A stretch of DNA of 64,000 nt from UBA5239 sp031548025 (GTDB lineage: Bacteria; Verrucomicrobiota; Lentisphaeria; Victivallales; Victivallaceae). Positions 1 to 9,296 of the stretch are shown piece after piece (within the stretch, counting starts at the first letter, position 1; the number at the start of each line of letters is the position of its first letter). The translations under genes were made by a program, and so were the position numbers. The stretch covers positions 62,001-126,000 of the forward strand of contig JAVBRM010000005.1 in NCBI GenBank assembly GCA_031548025.1, in the 5' to 3' direction. A model generated the notes under the pieces. It saw only the letters and a list, made by a program, of their open reading frames with translations, had not been told where the DNA came from and ran no database searches.

Positions 1-309
1 TTTGCACAAAGTCTTGCTGTAGGCGAAATTGTTTTCGACCAGGTAGGTGGCGTCTCTCTCCGTCGTCGACGAACAGGCGCCCAGATGAATGATCGCTTCG
101 ATCGTGTCAGATGACCAGTAATTGTCATCGAGTTGATCGATGAACTCTTTTTTCTCCATATAGTCATTGAATTTAAGTGCCCGCAGGTTTTTCCATTTAT
201 CGCTGGTACCGAGATGGTCCACCACCAGGATATCAGTGATTCCCGCCTGGTTGAGACGCCAGATGAATGCACTGCCGATCAGGCCGGCTCCGCCGGTAAC
301 TATATACAT
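1..309 (-). CDS. hldD: ADP-L-glycero-D-manno-heptose 6-epimerase, N-terminal part
   Basis: The first 103 codons of a gene that runs off the left edge. The protein begins with an SDR nucleotide-binding loop (TGGAGLIGS) and continues with LVVDHLG, a DYM-E/K-K-F stretch and HLGACSSTTERDA, which are hallmarks of HldD/RfaD. The family converts ADP-D-glycero-D-manno-heptose to the L-glycero form for the LPS inner core. The ATG at 309 has a GGGAG ribosome site 7 bases upstream and begins 3 bases after the stop of the LptD-like gene, so the two are probably co-transcribed. The catalytic YxxxK motif lies outside the window, so activity cannot be judged. Confidence 0.9.
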   Translation of the reverse strand, partial: MYIVTGGAGLIGSAFIWRLNQAGITDILVVDHLGTSDKWKNLRALKFNDYMEKKEFIDQLDDNYWSSDTIEAIIHLGACSSTTERDATYLVENNFAYSKTLCK

Positions 310-312
310 ACG

Positions 313-2964
313 CTAACTCCCGCTTCCATAGCTGCGGACCCGATTGGAAGCGGATTGTTGCATTCGCTGCATCGGCCCGGTAAGCCCGTTCAGATATAAC
401 ATGAAATAAAACGAATAATCCACTTCCTTGCCGCCATCGTCGCCGCGAGAACGTTCCTGAGCGACTTCAAACGACACATCCCAGCAGTGGATGGTTTTGA
501 TCAGCCTGATCCTGGCGGATGACATATATCCTGCTTCAAAGTCATATGCCATGTCGAAGCCGCCGCGGAAAGAGTGATCCATCGAAAGAGGCATGGTGAA
601 ACCGAAATTGATTTTTTGTGAACGCTCGGGGTAATAACGGTCGAAAGAACTGCCACCGTCAAGTTCAAAGAAGGTACTGCCCATCGAATAAGCCGGACGT
701 GAATGATATGCATCATTATAAATATAACTGACATTGACGGTACAGCCTTCGAAAATCGTATACGTGATCCCCATATGAAGTTTATTGAAAATATCACCGC
801 CGATCCCTGGCCTGCCGGATTTTCTGCCCGCCCTGACGGCTTCGGTATCATGGTCGCTGTTCTGTCCCGCGTCGATCGCCATCAAGAACCACAAATTGAT
901 ATTCGAATGAGGTGTGAAGTCCATTCTCGCAACAAAATCGCCGACATTGTTAAATCCGTCGGTATTCTGAAAATGATAATCCCAATACGTTTCCAGCGAC
1001 AGCCAGTTATAAATTTGTTCATTACCATAATCACCACGGCGGGTCTGCAATCTCTGGCGCATCCCCAACCGGACGAAATTCTGTTCGGTAATGCGGTCGA
1101 TATCGTCAAAATAGTAGATATTATTGCGGTCAACAGTCGGCTCGGGGATATAAGTATAATTCACATATGGCTCCATCATATGGCGGAAGCCGTCGAGCTG
1201 AAAATAAGAATTGCGGACATCCTGCCAGGCCCGGTAGATTTTGGTATTCGCTTCAACCCCGGCCTCGAAGACAAAACGCATTTTACTGCCGCCTTTCGAG
1301 TCATAATAATTTACCACTCCCGGTTTGGTACTGTCCTCGGCATTGACTTCGTGCATAAAAGCCAAATCCTCGGGGGTAACCTCGCGCTTGGAGGTTTTAT
1401 CATAATAAGTCATCCGGAAACCGGTACGGGGAGTAACATGCAACCAGGGAAACCGAATCGGATAGTAGAACATATGCAGGGAGTCAAGACGGAATGAATC
1501 GTAATTTTTATTATCGTCGTACGGCTTGCCGGTTTTCGGGTCAGTCGGGCGGTCTTTGTCGAATTCCCGCCACTTCATATAATAGAGCCCCATGGAATTT
1601 TCGCTCTGATAATAGATGTTCCAGAATAATTCCTGGCGTGGGATATCGATGCGGTATTCCGGCAGACGCTGCATGGTGGTATAGAAAGGATTAACCTGAA
1701 AATTCGAATAAAGCGAGGTTGAAAAACGGTCGAACTGGTATTCGAAGGCGGCAAATGAAGCCGGCTCGGGGTTGGCGCTGTATGCCGCCTGGTCGTAGTC
1801 ATACCGGAAGTAATAGTCGCTGCTCAGGTTGAACTGCCCGCGAAAATCCAGCCTGGAAGTAAGATGGGTAACGTTCGCTATCTCGAAATTATAGCGGTAA
1901 TGCGGGATTTCCAGCCGTTCTTTTTCCACGTCGCTGGTCTCATACGGACGCAAGTCGTATATAGAGTAACCCTTGAAATAAGTACGGGAATTGTCAAAGT
2001 TTATTTCTGTTTCATCGCCATAACCGACACCGCGTTTGGAAAAATAATCCAGAAACAGTTTGGTGGACACATAGGGATCATCCCAGATGTCGAACCTCTT
2101 ATAGGTCCGCAAGGTAAAGCCGAGGTCGCTTTCGCTGCCGATCTGCATGCCGAACAATCCGGGGCTTTCATCTTTCGGCTTATAGAAAACGGGGAACCAG
2201 AAAATCGGAACTCCGTAAACTTTCAGCAACGCGTTGTAGGCTATAATGCTGTGATCGCGGGGAAGCGGTTCGTAACCGGAAAAGCCGAACTCTTCGCGCA
2301 TGTATGGCCGCAAAGTCGCTTTGTTAAGATAAATGGAATAATGTTCATTGCCGTGATTCATGTAATCGCAAGAAGAAATTTCGGCCTTTTCCACATCCAC
2401 TTCACCGGAGGGTTTCCGGATGGCATAAGGAGCTTTGCAGACAAAAGTACGGTAACTGATAAGAATATCGTTAAATTCCATCGCACCGGTATCAAGATTG
2501 CCGCTGACCCGCTCGGCAATTACTTTATCGCCACGCTCAATAATTTCGACTTTGATTTTCTGGTCGCCGAGCGGATCGGTAACATAATCCTTGATGGTGA
2601 TGTTCCATTCAGAATTATTGCGCATTTTGATCAATTCCTGAATGGTTACAGTCATCTCCCTGCTCAGGGTCCGGTAAATCTTGAGATTTCCGACAGCCTC
2701 GAAATCCTTGGTTTCCGTGTTGATGATGACCTTGTCGGCATAAATGGTGAACTTACCGAAAGGCATGTAGACATTGCCTTGGAGCATAATATTTTTACCG
2801 ACAATGGTCCATTCATCCGTTCTGGCCTTACTGAGGTCGGTCGGCTCCTTCATGAAGCTGAAATCTTCCTTGAATTCAGCCGGATCAACCAGACTCAGTT
2901 GCGCATATATGGCAACCGGTCCGGTCAGCAAGATCATCAACAGGCTGTAGAATAATTTTCTCAT
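313..2964 (-). CDS. lptD: LptD-like outer-membrane LPS assembly protein
   Basis: An 883-residue protein with a signal peptide (MRKLFYSLLMILLTGPVAIYA). Residues ~60-100 form an OstA/LptA-like jelly-roll (FGKFTIYADKVIIN, FEAVGNLKIYR), followed by the LptD hallmark around residues 245-275 (VYGVPIFWFPVFYKP, then a segment starting with PGLFG) and a long region rich in aromatic residues and alternating strands, as in a C-terminal beta barrel. LptD inserts LPS into the outer leaflet. The ATG at 2964 is preferred; the frame extends 6 bases further to a TTG. It follows the dehydrogenase stop by 6 bases and precedes hldD, which fits an LPS role. The symbol is assigned by family resemblance. Confidence 0.8.
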   Translation of the reverse strand: MRKLFYSLLMILLTGPVAIYAQLSLVDPAEFKEDFSFMKEPTDLSKARTDEWTIVGKNIMLQGNVYMPFGKFTIYADKVIINTETKDFEAVGNLKIYRTLSREMTVTIQELIKMRNNSEWNITIKDYVTDPLGDQKIKVEIIERGDKVIAERVSGNLDTGAMEFNDILISYRTFVCKAPYAIRKPSGEVDVEKAEISSCDYMNHGNEHYSIYLNKATLRPYMREEFGFSGYEPLPRDHSIIAYNALLKVYGVPIFWFPVFYKPKDESPGLFGMQIGSESDLGFTLRTYKRFDIWDDPYVSTKLFLDYFSKRGVGYGDETEINFDNSRTYFKGYSIYDLRPYETSDVEKERLEIPHYRYNFEIANVTHLTSRLDFRGQFNLSSDYYFRYDYDQAAYSANPEPASFAAFEYQFDRFSTSLYSNFQVNPFYTTMQRLPEYRIDIPRQELFWNIYYQSENSMGLYYMKWREFDKDRPTDPKTGKPYDDNKNYDSFRLDSLHMFYYPIRFPWLHVTPRTGFRMTYYDKTSKREVTPEDLAFMHEVNAEDSTKPGVVNYYDSKGGSKMRFVFEAGVEANTKIYRAWQDVRNSYFQLDGFRHMMEPYVNYTYIPEPTVDRNNIYYFDDIDRITEQNFVRLGMRQRLQTRRGDYGNEQIYNWLSLETYWDYHFQNTDGFNNVGDFVARMDFTPHSNINLWFLMAIDAGQNSDHDTEAVRAGRKSGRPGIGGDIFNKLHMGITYTIFEGCTVNVSYIYNDAYHSRPAYSMGSTFFELDGGSSFDRYYPERSQKINFGFTMPLSMDHSFRGGFDMAYDFEAGYMSSARIRLIKTIHCWDVSFEVAQERSRGDDGGKEVDYSFYFMLYLNGLTGPMQRMQQSASNRVRSYGSGS

Positions 2965-2970
2965 CAGCAA

Positions 2971-4656
2971 TTAACCGCAATATTTTTCCAACAGACGTTT
3001 TTCTGTTTCGGCGGTATAGAATCCTTCATCGTCGAGGGTTTCACCAATGTTTGCATCCAGCTTGGTGATCTCGGATATCGGAGTCAGGGGCATATCTTCG
3101 CAATTGGGGAAGATCACGGTTTTACCCGGAAATTTGGCGGCGATAACCGATTCCAGACCTTCCTTGAGGGCGCGCATACCGCCGACTGCCGCCAGAGCGG
3201 TAACCGGCTTGAGCTTACCGGTTTCGGCCAGATCCAGCGTATGACGCAGATGCGAAGTACGGCTGCCGCTCGAACCGATGTAGCGCCGGCCTTCCGAGGC
3301 AATACCTCTGACGTTCATTTCGCCTTCTTTACCGGCGGGAATACCGGCGAAGATGTTCATCAGGCCATCGGCCTTGAGGAATCTGGCGGATTGATTGAGC
3401 ACCGGAACGACCGGTACCAGCATGATGATATCGTCATAACCTTCCGGGGAGAAATCATGGAGGGCTTTTTCAAATTCTTCCGGAGTCATTTTACCGGGAT
3501 TGAGGGTCTGGAAATCAATGCCGCGCTCACGGATTTTGTCAGCAAGGAGACGCTTGACATTCTCGATCCGGGCGTCATCCATATCGGTGACGATGATCCG
3601 GGACGGACCGTCCGGGGATTCCACCGCCATCTGGGTGTGCATCTGGCCCATGGCGCCGGCTCCGCCGGGCAGCCAGCAGGTGCCGCCGCGCTTCAAAGTT
3701 GTGCGGAAATTGCGGCCGTAGGCGGCGGAAAATTCACTGCTTCCGGTACCCTGATAATACCAGCCTTCGTAATGGATGCTGCCGACGTCGAACGACCAAT
3801 TGGCATCCGGATAAGTACCGACGAAGCTGATGACGGAATTGCGCGAGCCGAGCTTGGCCAGCTTTTCACCGTATTCGCGATCGGCGATGTCACAGAGGAA
3901 AATATCGTCAAACTGTTCGCCGGACGGAATTTCATTGATGACCGTCAGTTTGCGGCCGAGCTCTTTTTCCAGAGCGGCAACCGCGGCGGCAGAAAGGTTG
4001 AGGGCTTTTATTTCTTTGGAGACAGCATTCTTCAGAAGAGCGCCGGCGGTATATACTGCATTGTTGCCGGGGGCGGCGGCGATCAGGACCGCGCCGTCTT
4101 TTTTCGGCTGGTTGCGGTTTTCGATCATATAAGAGGCCTGAACGCAGGTCCAGGGCTCCATGAGGGCGGCGATTGCCGACGGAGTTTTTTCTTCGAGCGG
4201 CAGCAGATAACAACCTTCGTCGCCATTGAGCACGCGCTGGTCGATTACACTGTACTGGGCCATACCGCCATTGATGGCGTATCCGTAGGCGAACCCCTTG
4301 CCCTTGACATAGATATCCGCTTGAATGATAAAGCGTTGTCCGGCCTGGTACTGTCCGGCGATCTTGCTGCCGACTTTCACGATGGTCATGACTGCTTCAT
4401 GGCCGGGAATGACCGGATCTTCTTTGAGGTTCTTGGAGATTACACGGGGGTGCTCTTCGCCGGCGCGGATCAACTTGACGTCGGAAAAACAGAGGCCGAT
4501 GGCATCAATTTTGACCAGAAGCTCATCATCTTTGATTTGAGGAACCGGAATTTCTACGGGCTGATTGTTTACACCAAAATTTTCCATTCCGGCACCGTAC
4601 ATTTGCCAGGCCAGCATTTTTTCCGGAATGACACCGGACTTAGAGCAGCAACTCAT
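2971..4656 (-). CDS. Zinc-type medium-chain dehydrogenase with two tandem Rossmann domains
   Basis: A 561-residue alcohol/polyol dehydrogenase-like protein, much longer than the 340-420 usual for the family. The N-terminal domain carries the metal and substrate motifs (GLCFSDVK, and PGHEAV with the GHE signature). A canonical cofactor loop, PGGAGAMGQ, appears only near residue 330. Between them sits a second Rossmann-like unit (~185-325) with its own degenerate loop (AAAPGNNAVYTAG) and its own terminal block (YYQGTGSSEF), which mirrors RRYIGSSGSRTS in the last domain. The resemblance is closest to L-sorbose-1-phosphate reductase-type enzymes, but the substrate is unknown. It may be the last gene of the upstream GntR/PHP/UroD-like cluster (113-base gap). 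Confidence 0.75.
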   Translation of the reverse strand: MSCCSKSGVIPEKMLAWQMYGAGMENFGVNNQPVEIPVPQIKDDELLVKIDAIGLCFSDVKLIRAGEEHPRVISKNLKEDPVIPGHEAVMTIVKVGSKIAGQYQAGQRFIIQADIYVKGKGFAYGYAINGGMAQYSVIDQRVLNGDEGCYLLPLEEKTPSAIAALMEPWTCVQASYMIENRNQPKKDGAVLIAAAPGNNAVYTAGALLKNAVSKEIKALNLSAAAVAALEKELGRKLTVINEIPSGEQFDDIFLCDIADREYGEKLAKLGSRNSVISFVGTYPDANWSFDVGSIHYEGWYYQGTGSSEFSAAYGRNFRTTLKRGGTCWLPGGAGAMGQMHTQMAVESPDGPSRIIVTDMDDARIENVKRLLADKIRERGIDFQTLNPGKMTPEEFEKALHDFSPEGYDDIIMLVPVVPVLNQSARFLKADGLMNIFAGIPAGKEGEMNVRGIASEGRRYIGSSGSRTSHLRHTLDLAETGKLKPVTALAAVGGMRALKEGLESVIAAKFPGKTVIFPNCEDMPLTPISEITKLDANIGETLDDEGFYTAETEKRLLEKYCG

Positions 4657-4769
4657 TTGAGGTCTCCATTATCATTTTAGCAGTTGAAAATTTTCTATCA
4701 TGGATAATATGCCCCCGCAAATACAAAAATCAAATACCTCCAATAAATTTTGCCATAATTATCTATATA

Positions 4770-5858
4770 TTAGCCTCCGTAACCGGAGAGAATGCGATAA
4801 GCCTCTTCCTCTTCACCGGGGTGGATGTTAAGTCTGACATGCGCCCGTTCCGGGTGTTTGAGCATCTTCAAGCTGCGTTCAACGTCCTTAAGAGAACCGT
4901 AGAGCTGCAGTTTCATTCCATAATGCTCTATTTCTTCGAGTACTTCCGGCCAATGGCATTGACTGGGTTGTCCGTCTCCGGGGATCCATTGGATGCCGTG
5001 CATGCCAGGAATGGCCGCCAGATGCGGAATGTGCCCGATTTGCCCTTTGCCGTCAAGGTGATAAAATCCCCAGGTCAGCTTGGCGCATGCTTTGGTCAGC
5101 TCGCCCTGGACGAATTCCTGAAACATAGCCGGGGAGATCATATAAGAAAAATCACTTTGCAGCATATAGTTCGGTTCACTGCTCATGATGTTAGCCCAAC
5201 AGCTTCTCGCGCGAAAACGTCCTTTTTGAATCAAACCATCGTAGTAGTCGAAAGCTTCCAGCCAGGCGGCGGTCTCCTCGGCGGCCAGCCTTTTCACTTC
5301 TTCCGGCTGATCGATCATGGCCAACAGAAGCTCCTGGCTCCCGCACAATGACGCCAATACATCGAGACTTCCTCCCAGATCCGTCATTCCGATAATTGCC
5401 GGTTGTTCGTGGGAACGGGCTGCCGCTTCCTCGCATAATTCCTTCAATAACCGGCCCCATTCGCAATCCGGGTTGAACTTGATTTCCATCTCCGACAGAT
5501 CCTTGCCGGAGAATTTGCCCGGCCCGAACCACACCGTTTCCGGACTGCAATGTCCCTCGCCGCCGACCAACGCGGCCAATACTCCCGGCCCGAAATTCAG
5601 CCAATAAGACGGATACCCGTCCGCCGCGTAACGCTGGAAAGAGAGTTTGTAATACTCGTTCTCGATTATTTGGGCTGCCGACATGGAGCGGGAATACGCG
5701 GGAAGATAGCGCTGGATCTCTCGATCGGGACTTTGAGGACGCTTCATGGTGTAAATCGCATGAAAGAGCGGACGCCCGAGTTCATTATTCCACCATTTGT
5801 CATGATTTCTGATCACCTGATCAATATTTACTTCGTCGGCAGTCAATAATTTCAACAT
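4770..5858 (-). CDS. Uroporphyrinogen decarboxylase-like (UroD/MtaA fold) protein
   Basis: A 362-residue soluble protein. The C-terminal half has the UroD-superfamily layout: a DG-containing loop in YHLDGKGQIGHIPHLAA, then a strand with IQWIPGDGQPSQ and helix-strand repeats ending in LRLNIHP-like sequence (HVRLNIHPGEEEEAY). The family includes heme-pathway decarboxylases and cobalamin methyltransferases, and many members of unknown function occur in sugar or aromatic catabolic clusters. It has no signal peptide. Its start has a GAGGT ribosome site 8 bases upstream. Position after a GntR regulator and a PHP-domain gene suggests a catabolic rather than heme role, but the substrate is not evident. 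Confidence 0.65.
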   Translation of the reverse strand: MLKLLTADEVNIDQVIRNHDKWWNNELGRPLFHAIYTMKRPQSPDREIQRYLPAYSRSMSAAQIIENEYYKLSFQRYAADGYPSYWLNFGPGVLAALVGGEGHCSPETVWFGPGKFSGKDLSEMEIKFNPDCEWGRLLKELCEEAAARSHEQPAIIGMTDLGGSLDVLASLCGSQELLLAMIDQPEEVKRLAAEETAAWLEAFDYYDGLIQKGRFRARSCWANIMSSEPNYMLQSDFSYMISPAMFQEFVQGELTKACAKLTWGFYHLDGKGQIGHIPHLAAIPGMHGIQWIPGDGQPSQCHWPEVLEEIEHYGMKLQLYGSLKDVERSLKMLKHPERAHVRLNIHPGEEEEAYRILSGYGG

Positions 5859-5932
5859 GTGAAGTACCTCGCATTTTTTCCAGCGTTACTTAAATATATC
5901 ATCAATAAGTGAAAAATGTGGAAAAAACTTAC

Positions 5933-7582
5933 CTATTTTATATAAAACGGCGTGGATAGCGCGATTTGTTTGGGATATGAGCCGGATATCTCGACCCGGA
6001 TGAATTTTTCCGGTTTGATTCCGGCGAGATGAACTTTGTCCGTGATGACAGCGGAGTCGAACTGATGGCTGTAAACCATTTGAGCGTCGGCATAGACTCG
6101 AATCTCTCGGATAACGCCGCTTCTGACTTGCGCAGAGATGTCGAGCGTGCAATCGGCAGCGGTAACTTCCGCACCGGGGAGTTTGCCATTCAGGGTGATG
6201 TCGGCTTCCGCGAAATTACAGGCCGCAATGACGTGACCGGATTTGATCGCGCGGACCAGCAAGTCACGGTCGGGAATGGTTCCGGTATAGATGAAGTTCA
6301 CCGCCGGGTTGTTCAGCATTCGTTGCGCGCCGAAGAAATCGACCGAGTTCATGATGGCGATACGCTTACCGCTGAGCCAGTATTTTTCGATGGGAGTACC
6401 GCAGGCGCTGCCCAGCGGTTCCATGTCGACGGCGTCGAAACCGTAATCATGCCAGTAATCGCAGAACGGATGAGTGGCGCAAGCCGCGCCGCCGTGGGCA
6501 TGGATATAGTCGATGGCTTTTTTCAGATAAGCGTCGATTTCGGCATCGGAGAAAAGACTCCGGGTGAATTCCGTGGTGTATGAGCTGCCGTCTACCCCGA
6601 TGGCGAGCATATGATAGGTATTGTGCCCGCAATGCTGGTTGGCGGAGTTCCAGTTGAACGGATGGTACTCCTGTCCGTGAATAAACAGGACTTTGTCATC
6701 AGAGTATTTAGTCAGATCGAGCTTGTGGTTATAAGGGGCGGCGTCTTTGACGGCGATACAGCAGACATCCATATCCATATAACGCATGACGGCGTTGGTG
6801 GTGCCGAGGGAGCTGTCACAGCCGTACCAGTCCAGCGAATGCATGTGAATGGCGGTCTTGTAGTTACGCTTGAGCGGTAATTGCAATGATTCTGCGGGAG
6901 GAACAAACTTGCTTCCTGTTTTGAACCGATCGAAATGGGCGAGGATATTTTTCAGGTATTTGGTCCAGAATGCAAGAATCCGAGGGGAATTTTCGTCAAG
7001 TTTCTCCGGGAACAATATCTGGCTCAGGAAATACAAGCCCTTGCCGTATTGAGTCTGCAAAACCAACGCACCATTTTTGACCGCCGGGTCCATGTAGGAA
7101 CCGAGGACTTCCCAATTATCAGGAGCGAGGAAACATGACAAGGCGGCGCTTTGGAACTCGTCACCGGCTGCATTGACTTGCCAATAAACCATTTCGTCCG
7201 GTGTGATGGAGGCAAACAGACCTTTGCCGGCCGGTTCGATGGTCGGCATCATGTAGCATTTGTAGCCGAGAACTGTCGGTACATGGCGATGGATAAGTTG
7301 AGTGAAGCCGAGTTCATACGGTACGAAATACGGCACCCAGCGGGCATAATTCTGGTGCATGAAAAAACAGATGCCGCCGCGACGTACCCAATCCTGAAAA
7401 TAGCCTTCGTCGTTTTCGATGAAATCGTTGAAGCCGTTCTGCTCGATGATTGCGACGTCAAGTCCTTCGAGATAGTTCGGTTTGGTGTAGTCAATCTCAC
7501 GGATAGCGATGCCGTTTTGCGTCACAAAATCTGCGAATGCATACTCCGGACGGGTCCAATGTTTGAAATATCCGATATTCAT
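5933..7582 (-). CDS. PHP-domain metal-dependent hydrolase with N-terminal glutaminase-like domain
   Basis: A 549-residue protein. Residues ~1-220 look like a class-I amidotransferase/trimerisation-type fold (DVAIIEQNGF, WVRRGGICFFMHQNYA, GKGLYFLSQILFPEKL). From ~255 a PHP-type metal centre appears: AIHMHSLDWYGCDSS, LFIHGQEYH, CGHNTYHMLAIG, HGGAACATHPFCDY and NSVDFF give the ordered His/Asp/Glu ligands. PHP domains hydrolyse phosphoesters or related substrates. A C-terminal beta-rich segment ends the protein. The start overlaps the stop of the GntR gene by 4 bases, indicating translational coupling. The substrate is unknown. Confidence 0.75.
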   Translation of the reverse strand: MNIGYFKHWTRPEYAFADFVTQNGIAIREIDYTKPNYLEGLDVAIIEQNGFNDFIENDEGYFQDWVRRGGICFFMHQNYARWVPYFVPYELGFTQLIHRHVPTVLGYKCYMMPTIEPAGKGLFASITPDEMVYWQVNAAGDEFQSAALSCFLAPDNWEVLGSYMDPAVKNGALVLQTQYGKGLYFLSQILFPEKLDENSPRILAFWTKYLKNILAHFDRFKTGSKFVPPAESLQLPLKRNYKTAIHMHSLDWYGCDSSLGTTNAVMRYMDMDVCCIAVKDAAPYNHKLDLTKYSDDKVLFIHGQEYHPFNWNSANQHCGHNTYHMLAIGVDGSSYTTEFTRSLFSDAEIDAYLKKAIDYIHAHGGAACATHPFCDYWHDYGFDAVDMEPLGSACGTPIEKYWLSGKRIAIMNSVDFFGAQRMLNNPAVNFIYTGTIPDRDLLVRAIKSGHVIAACNFAEADITLNGKLPGAEVTAADCTLDISAQVRSGVIREIRVYADAQMVYSHQFDSAVITDKVHLAGIKPEKFIRVEISGSYPKQIALSTPFYIK

Positions 7583-8547
7583 ATCCGAGTTTCCTTTTTG
7601 AAAAACTTTGGAGACAAGATTTTTTGATACGGAGCGGCGGAATTGATTTTTCCATCGCAGGCATATTTCATGGCGAGACGAATACTTTCGTCGTAATCGA
7701 AACTGATGCGATCGAAAGATTCAGCCCGGGCATCGGTTCCGGAGAGGGCCAGGATATCGGCTTGCGGCATGGCTTTCCGCAATTCGGTCGCGGTACTGAT
7801 GCTGTCCGGCAGAAAAACTGTATGCGGTTTGACTTCCCGGTAATCACGATCTTCGATCAGCGGCAGATTCAAGCCGGAAGCCATTTCGCGAACGCCTTCT
7901 AGACGCAGAACGGTACTCGGAGAAACGCTGTCCGGCTCAGCTGCGTAGATCAGATTCCGGCCGCCGTGCATAGCCGCAGTGGACACCGCCAGGCGTCCGG
8001 CCGCCCGGTAATCGGGCAGGATTGCCGCTTCGCCGGTCATGTCATATTGATAATGGGTCAAGTGCAGAATTTTCATCCCGGCTTGGCGCATTTTCCTGTA
8101 AAGTTTGGTATTCAGCGGAACTTTTGGGGTACCCACCAGGATGACTGCGGCAAAATTCTGTTGAAGCGCATGATTCAGGAAATTCGCTTCGCTTGCGGGG
8201 TTCTGCAGATCGTCGGTGGCGCAATAAGTAGAGATGAACCAGCCGTCCTTCAGATACTCCGCCCGCAACCGCTCCATGGCTTCCATCCAACAATGCCGCA
8301 GGAGCACGGCACCGATGATCTGGGAACTGCGCCTGGCGGGAGAACTGGCCGGAACGAGAAAGGTACCGCGCCCATGGATGGTCTGGAGGAGGCCTTCGGC
8401 GACCAGTATATTCACGGCGTTTTCGACCGTGCCGCGACTGCAACCGTAATGATTGGCCAATGTCCGGTAGCCGGGCAGACGCCCATTGGCGTCAATCGCC
8501 CCCGCCACGATATCGCCCCGCAGTTTATCACAAATAAAATTACTCAT
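7579..8547 (-). CDS. GntR-type transcriptional regulator with LacI-like sensor domain
   Basis: A 322-residue regulator. Residues 1-65 are a GntR winged helix (LPGYRTLANHYGCSRGTVENAVNIL region, ending in the wing QTIHGRGTFLVP). The remainder resembles a periplasmic-binding/LacI-type sensor (ILVGTPKVP, DYRAAGRLAVSTAAMHGG), as in the AraR-like GntR subgroup that binds sugars. The start has a GAGGAAAA ribosome site. It is first in a cluster with the PHP and UroD-like genes, overlapping the former. The upstream DNA carries repeated GTCCGACAAA/TTGTCGG motifs that could be its operator, so self-control is plausible. Confidence 0.85.
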   Translation of the reverse strand: MSNFICDKLRGDIVAGAIDANGRLPGYRTLANHYGCSRGTVENAVNILVAEGLLQTIHGRGTFLVPASSPARRSSQIIGAVLLRHCWMEAMERLRAEYLKDGWFISTYCATDDLQNPASEANFLNHALQQNFAAVILVGTPKVPLNTKLYRKMRQAGMKILHLTHYQYDMTGEAAILPDYRAAGRLAVSTAAMHGGRNLIYAAEPDSVSPSTVLRLEGVREMASGLNLPLIEDRDYREVKPHTVFLPDSISTATELRKAMPQADILALSGTDARAESFDRISFDYDESIRLAMKYACDGKINSAAPYQKILSPKFFKKETRI

Positions 8548-8575
8548 TTTTCCTCAATCTCCTCCGACTGGACGA

Positions 8576-8650
8576 GTCCGACAAAAATTCAAAGAATAGA
8601 TATTGTCGGCTTATAAACTTGGATCATTACGCTCAAAATCGTCCGACAAA
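8576..8650. promoter_or_regulatory. Candidate GntR operator cluster
   Basis: Two identical 10-mers, GTCCGACAAA, lie at 8576-8585 and 8641-8650, with an inverted half-site TTGTCGG at 8603-8609 between them. They sit 29-103 bases upstream of the gntR start. Repeated half-sites in this place fit autoregulation by the GntR protein; no binding data exist, and the middle site also belongs to the long inverted repeat. Confidence 0.45.
8590..8645. repeat. Left arm of long inverted repeat flanking the 8.6-11.1 kb island
   Basis: Bases 8590-8636 match the reverse complement of 11064-11110 with four mismatches in 47, all transitions; weaker similarity continues to 8645/11053. The core includes ATTGTCGGCTTATAAACTTG. 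Read towards the flanking gene, each arm has the same orientation relative to that gene (gntR on the left, thioesterase on the right). Confidence 0.85.
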
Positions 8651-8818
8651 TCCCATAAGCGCTATCCATTTTAAGAAGAGGAGTCTCCTGAGGGGGGCGC
8701 CGTTCACTTCGACTTGCCTATCAGTTTCGCCTTCGGAACACAGGATATTCAGCCCGACGAGAACGGCTGCCTCGGAGAGACAGCCCCACCTTGGCTTGCT
8801 CCAAGCCGATGGCTAACA

Positions 8819-8955
8819 CCTATCCGACGTGCCCGATGCGCCCGACGCGCCCAACGTGTCCGACGTGCCCAACGTGTCCGACGTGTCCGACCTGCCCAAC
8901 GTGTCCGACGTGTCCAACGTGTCCGACGTGTCCGACGTGCCCAACGTGTCGACTT
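8819..8955. repeat. 9-bp tandem repeat array
   Basis: About fifteen units of a 9-mer alternating between CGACGTGTC-, CAACGTGTC- and CGACGTGCC-like forms, degenerating at the left (CGATGCGCC, CGACGCGCC). Because 9 is a multiple of 3, all six frames stay open with a 3-residue repeat, for example TCP or VSD. A looser echo of GTGTCCATGTGTCCATC occurs at about 9012-9045. No ribosome site precedes it, so it is treated as non-coding. Confidence 0.85.
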
Positions 8956-9186
8956 CTTTTCGACGGAGCCGTCCGACAGTATTATTCATGACCATACCTG
9001 TAACGGCCAAAGTGTCCATGTGTCCATCTGTCATCCATGTGTCAAAGATAGCACTGCGATTTGCCAGAGTCAAATGGCAAGCTTGGAAAAAAGCAGATTA
9101 TTTTGGGGTTCGGGGCGTTTATCCTGGCGAAACAGGCCGGATTCGACATCACTTCCCAGGATGCCGCGAAGCCGTTGCGCGAGGCC

Positions 9187-9261
9187 GAATATCCTGTCGC
9201 TTTCGGGTGACCCCGTAAAGCATGCGGAATGAACGGCGGTCTGGGGACAGACCGCCCCACC
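9187..9261 (-). repeat. REP-like hairpin element, copy B
   Basis: About 75 bases matching the reverse complement of 50211-50286. It ends in a 9-bp stem (GGCGGTCTG, 9235-9243; CAGACCGCC, 9248-9256) with a GGGA loop. The other copy has GGCGCTCTG/CAGAGCGCC, so one stem position has changed on both sides and still pairs. The shared body includes CGGTAAGGCATGCGG-like sequence and GAATATCxTGTCGC. Confidence 0.75.
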
Positions 9262-9296
9262 CACACTGACGCCATACCACTGATTCTGTAAAAGTC

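Noticed and set aside
8819..8955. CRISPR array
   Set aside because: Units are 9 bp and contiguous without unique spacers, and no cas gene is in the window.
8714..9232. Frames encoding TCP, RRV or VSD tripeptide repeats
   Set aside because: They exist only because a 9-bp tandem repeat keeps every frame open; there is no ribosome site and no conserved flanking sequence.
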